NCBI GenBank assembly: GCA_001643675.2
Contig: LSRY02000028.1
Location: forward strand, 620,001-684,000
Reading direction: 5' to 3'
Source: Monocercomonoides exilis
Lineage: Eukaryota; Preaxostyla; Oxymonadida; Polymastigidae
DNA length: 64,000 nt
In this document: piece by piece, positions 60,073 through 64,000 of the stretch
Layout of the letters: every line of letters begins with the position of its first letter
How positions within the stretch are numbered: the stretch's first letter is position 1
Notes under the pieces: model-generated
Databases searched by the model: none
What the model saw: the letters and a program-made list of their open reading frames with translations, nothing else
Told to the model about the DNA's origin: nothing
Translations under genes and position numbers: made by a program

Positions 60073-61072
60073 GTCAACTTTTTAATGTGACTTTTTCCCT
60101 TATTGGCACTTTTTTTGATTTTGACTGCAAACAACCGAAAAACGCTGGATGACTTTTAGCACTTTATAAATCTTTTTTAACTAGTTTAATTCTATTTATT
60201 TACTGTTTTATTATTTGTTTTTGTTTTTTAAACATTGAGAAATTTCGTTTTTTTGCTAAATTTAATAGGACTTTTTCTAGCCAGCCAGGCAACTCACAAG
60301 AAACTGATGAGTTGTTTTGAATAGCATAAACTATAATCTAACTATTTTTAAATTCTTTTTTTCACAAACACTTTTTTCTTGTTTTTTTCACATTTCATTT
60401 TTTTAACAACATGCAAACATAAAACTGTTTATTTCTTTATTAATATAATGAAATGTAAAAATAACAATTTGATACGAAAATAAAAAATTCTAATAATTAA
60501 ATGTTGTTATAATAAAACAATTATTTTTTCTATTTGTCAAGAATTTAACTTTGTCACAAAAAATTGATCGTTGATCGTTTCAATATGGTTCCAATTGTCC
60601 GTTAAAGATAAATAGAAAAAATAATTGTTTTATTATAACAACATTTAATTATTAGAATTTTTTATTTTCGTATCAAATTGTTATTTTTACATTTCATTAT
60701 ATTAATAAAGAAATAAACAGTTTTATGTTTGCATGTTGTTAAAAAAATGAAATGTGAAAAAAACAAGAAAAAAGTGTTTGTGAAAAAAAGAATTTAAAAA
60801 TAGTTAGATTATAGTTTATGCTATTCAAAACAACTCATCAGTTTCTTGTGAGTTGCCTGGTTGGCTAGAAAAAGTCCTATTAAATTTAGCAAAAAAACGA
60901 AATTTCTCAATGTTTAAAAAACAAAAACAAATAATAAAACAGTAAATAAATAGAATTAAACTAGTTAAAAAAGATTTATAAAGTGCTAAAAGTCATCCAG
61001 CGTTTTTCGGTTGTTTGCAGTCAAAATCAAAAAAAGTGCCAATAAGGGAAAAAGTCCTATTAAAAAGTTGAC
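60073..61072. repeat. 1,000-bp near-perfect palindrome (foldback element)
   Basis: The arms 60073-60535 and 60610-61072 are each 463 bp and almost identical in reverse complement, with only a handful of differences (for example TAATGTGAC against TAATAGGAC near the tips). The spacer is 74 bp. The tips read GTCAACTTTTTAAT. It has no coding capacity. A clear target duplication was not found. It ends 148 bp before the TBCD start codon, so it probably includes or displaces upstream control sequence. Confidence 0.9.
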
Positions 61073-61220
61073 ACTTCGCAAAAAAATTTCGTTGAGTTTT
61101 TTTAACAAACATCGATAATGAATTATGTTATTTATTAAAACGTAACTGTGTTTAGTTCGTATTAGTTTGAAAAAAAAAATTCCTGAAATATGCAAAAGAA
61201 ACAGCCTTAATTATTATTTC

Positions 61221-64000
61221 ATGGATAGGGTTCATTTTATTGAGGGTGATTGGCTTCTAAAAGAACTTACAAATATTCAAAATGATGATGCATTATTGAT
61301 TGTAAAACATGCAGCAAATAGGCTAGGAAAAGAAGACCAGTTTAGAAACATTCCTCATCCATATGACAGCGCTATTTCAATATTTGAAAATTATCAAGAG
61401 CAACCTGGAATTTTGGACAGCCATCTAGAACAAATATCAAAAGCTTTGATTGTTCCATCGCGAGAATCTTTACGAATATTTTCAAAAGCTCCAATCGGAT
61501 GGGAAAAAGATAATTCTCAAGCAAATTTACATCTTCGCTGGGAAAAGCTGAAGTACAATCTTCGAACATTATATGCACTTTGCAAATGCAGAGGACCAAA
61601 AATTATACGTGTGTTTAAAAGTTTTATATCTTTGACTTTTTCTTCAAATTGTACAATTTTAAACAGTTCGATTTTTTTCTGTGGAAGATTCTGATTTGGC
61701 GATGCTCACTGATTTTATTGAAAGATACCAATATTTTTTTGAGCCATTATTGAACGAAAGAAATCAATTGAATGTATCAGACTCAGAAAAGTTTGATTCA
61801 CTTTCTTTGTTGAGTATTTATTAATATCTTTAAGGGAAAATGCGAGTCAATGGCAATGCCGTTACGTTCTGTTGCTGTGGGTTTCGCTGTTTGTTCTTAT
61901 TCCATATTGCCTCTTGCCAAAGCGTGTTCAGACGTCTTCAATTACCATACAAAAAATTATCAAAGGTATAAATACTCCTTCAGTTTCACTATCAAAGCGA
62001 GCAACTTGTTATGCCTCTCGCTTAACAATCATTGCTAGTTGTTCATTACGAGATTCTTCGCTTGCTTCAGATTCAGCCTGTGAACTACTTGCGCGTATGT
62101 TTACGACACCTGATCTCCAAGGATTGCCTCTCATTTCACTTGTTTGGAGTATCATGGCATCAATAGCAGAGGCAGATATTTTGCCTGATCTTTCTATGTG
62201 CCGTGCAGGTGCAGCACCTCCATGGAAGATCTCTTCCACACCATTTGAGTCAACCAAAGCAAGCGTTCTGTCAGCAAGCATCGAGCCTCCAAAAACAGAA
62301 AACACTTCTTCTTCTTCTTCTTCTTCTTCAGTACAATCATCTGCTTCGACTGAAGCAGCACCACTTTCATTTCAGAATAGCACTCTCTTCTCCTTTCGCT
62401 GTCCAGCACAACACAGAACAATCATTTCGCTTACATTGCTATCGCGTCTGCTGAAGTACGCACCAGAAGAACCTCTCAAAAAGATTGCTGATCAAATCCT
62501 CCCTCTGCTGATTTTCTGGGCAGACATCGCAAGAAATGCAAAGCAATCGAACGGACTCATTTCACAGTCCCTGCCGCCTTCTGCTTCGTCTTCATCCGCT
62601 TCTGTTGCATATCTGACAGAAAAAGAAAGCTCAGCTGCGTCTTTGGAAGGAAGCGAGAACAATACTGAGAACTCATCTGCATCCATTAAGCTTCCCTCGT
62701 TCTTTGCAGAACGTATTCCACCACCGAAGTTGTGCGAATTTCCGCCGTTTGAGTCGCCTTCGCTTTTCACGCCGTTCTGTGCAGATGCCACACTCAGAGT
62801 GGAGCAGACAGACATCCCAACGGTGAATGGGATTCCGGTGCCTTTCATCATCACCCATCCGCCTTCGCTTGTCCGAAAGCTGCTGGCGAAGTGCATCGGG
62901 CTCCTTTGCATCACGCTTCTTCCGCCTGCGTCGATAGAGTGGAGATATCAAAGCGGATGCCGCTCGCTTACAATTGATGTGGGAGATAATGACGATGACG
63001 GCGAAGAAGGCGAAACTGAAAAAGAAAAGCAAAAAGCAGAAGCAGAAGCAACTGCAAGCGAAAAATCAACAGAAGAAAAAGAACAAAACATTCAAAAGGA
63101 AGACGCCAAATGTTCAAAATGCGATTGTGGATGTGAAGAAGATGATTCATCTTCATCCTCATCTTCTTCTACTTCTGCCTCTTTTGGACGATCAGCAACA
63201 AATGCACCAGAATCTGCGGAAGAGTTTTTCGTTTCACATCCTCTTGTCTCTCATTCTTTGTGTTGTCTTCTTTCGTCTCTTTCTGATCCAGACACAATCG
63301 TTCGTGTCTGCGCTTCAAAGGCTGTTGGTCGAATTGTTTCACGTCTTCCTTCAAGCGAAGCGGCTGCTGTAATTGTCAAGTCTCTTTTGCTCCGTCTCGA
63401 TCCAAATTGCTTAGGCGAGCAGTCGAATCGTGAAGACGCATCAGATTCCTCGTTTTCAAGTGCTTCTTCCATATCATCTTCTTCATCATTTTATTCATCC
63501 TCATTATCTTCTTCTTCTCTAAGCTCTGTTAATTCGTCGCCAATAACCTCACAGAAGGAGGCACGGATGATGGCGCATTCAGCCCAGGGATGCTGCCTCT
63601 CTTTGGCACAGATCATCCAACGAGGCGCTCTTCTTCCTGACTTGTTGCATCCTCTTATATCAGCCCTTGTTGGCTGTCTCTTCTACGAGCAGCGCGTTTC
63701 GCAGTCGATTGTGGGAGTTGCTGTACGAGACGCTGCGTGCTTTGCCATCTGGGCAAGTGTCCGCATGTTCCAGCCGTCTCTTTTCTTGCAGTCGAGACGT
63801 GATCTTCTTTCAAAAGCAAAATCGTCCTCTTCAGCACACAAAAGCGAGGAGGACAATCGTATTAATGGGCTTGTGATGTCTTTGGCATCTGCTCTGGTGA
63901 AAGTGGCCCTGTTTGATGCGGATGTTGTGTGCCGAAGAACGGCTGCTGCTGCTCTACAGGAATGTGTTGGAAGGCTTGGCACAGTAAAAACAAAGATTCC
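61221..64000 (+). CDS. TBCD: Tubulin-folding cofactor D, 5' part, truncated by window end
   Basis: Exons are 61221-61608, 61667-61808 and 61835 to beyond 64000. The match to TBCD is by order of conserved blocks: NYQEQPGILDSHLEQI, then YALCKCRGPKIILRFFSVED across intron 1. Next come QWQCRYVLLLWVSLFVLIPY, DPDTIVRVCASKAVGRIVSR, SAQGCCLSLAQIIQRGALLP, VGVAVRDAACFAIWASVRMF and LFDADVVCRRTAAAALQECV. Two Ser- or Glu/Lys-rich insertions (62300-62340 and 63010-63180, plus 63440-63540) lengthen the HEAT-repeat solenoid. TBCD captures beta-tubulin and helps assemble or dismantle the alpha/beta dimer with cofactors C and E. The ATG at 61221 was chosen as the first Met in the frame. The second intron would be only 26 bp. 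Confidence 0.88.

Overview
The window is nuclear DNA from a protist. Coding exons have moderate GC content, while the spacers are very AT-rich. Genes are interrupted by many short GT-AG introns, mostly 50 to 210 bp. The standard stop codons fit the intact genes. Several genes point to a flagellate: an RSPH10B-like radial-spoke protein, the small GTPase IFT27 and tubulin cofactor D. A giant surface protein with polymorphic-membrane-protein-like repeats and a cytosolic kinase-like tail is a type I associate with metamonads. An oxymonad-like metamonad is my best guess for the organism, but that is inference only.

Positions 1 to about 26,000 are a graveyard of mobile elements. A dead pogo/Tigger-type transposon (665-2967) sits inside an older inverted-repeat element. 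Two copies of a repeat of about 795 bp, in inverted orientation (4376-5172 and 22434-23226), bracket 17 kb. That interval holds four things: a minus-strand gene remnant that joins a ubiquitin-specific-protease domain to a DDE-transposase-like domain (about 6.9-10.0 kb); a GC-rich hairpin; a 240-bp MITE; and a nested 6.86-kb element (14182-21045). The nested element has nearly perfect 144-bp terminal inverted repeats and carries two eroded coiled-coil gene copies facing each other. The MITE and the 6.86-kb element share their terminal motif, and both have 4-bp target duplications.

Positions 26,000 to 48,000 are a compact housekeeping block. In order it holds eIF4A3 (+), a B-type cyclin (-), an importin-alpha-like protein (+), RSPH10B (+), an unidentified three-exon gene (-), an LPCAT/AGPAT acyltransferase (+), a MED22-like subunit (-), UBA3 (+), IFT27 (+) and DDI1 (+). 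Exon structures could be rebuilt in frame for all of them. Divergent pairs share spacers of only 140-260 bp.

Positions 49,700 to 57,400 hold one intronless gene of 2,549 codons for a secreted or anchored surface protein with a cytosolic pseudokinase-like tail. After 2.7 kb of AT-rich spacer with one MITE comes a 1,000-bp near-perfect palindrome (60073-61072). It ends 148 bp before the start codon of a TBCD gene, which runs off the window end. No tRNA, rRNA or CRISPR was recognised.
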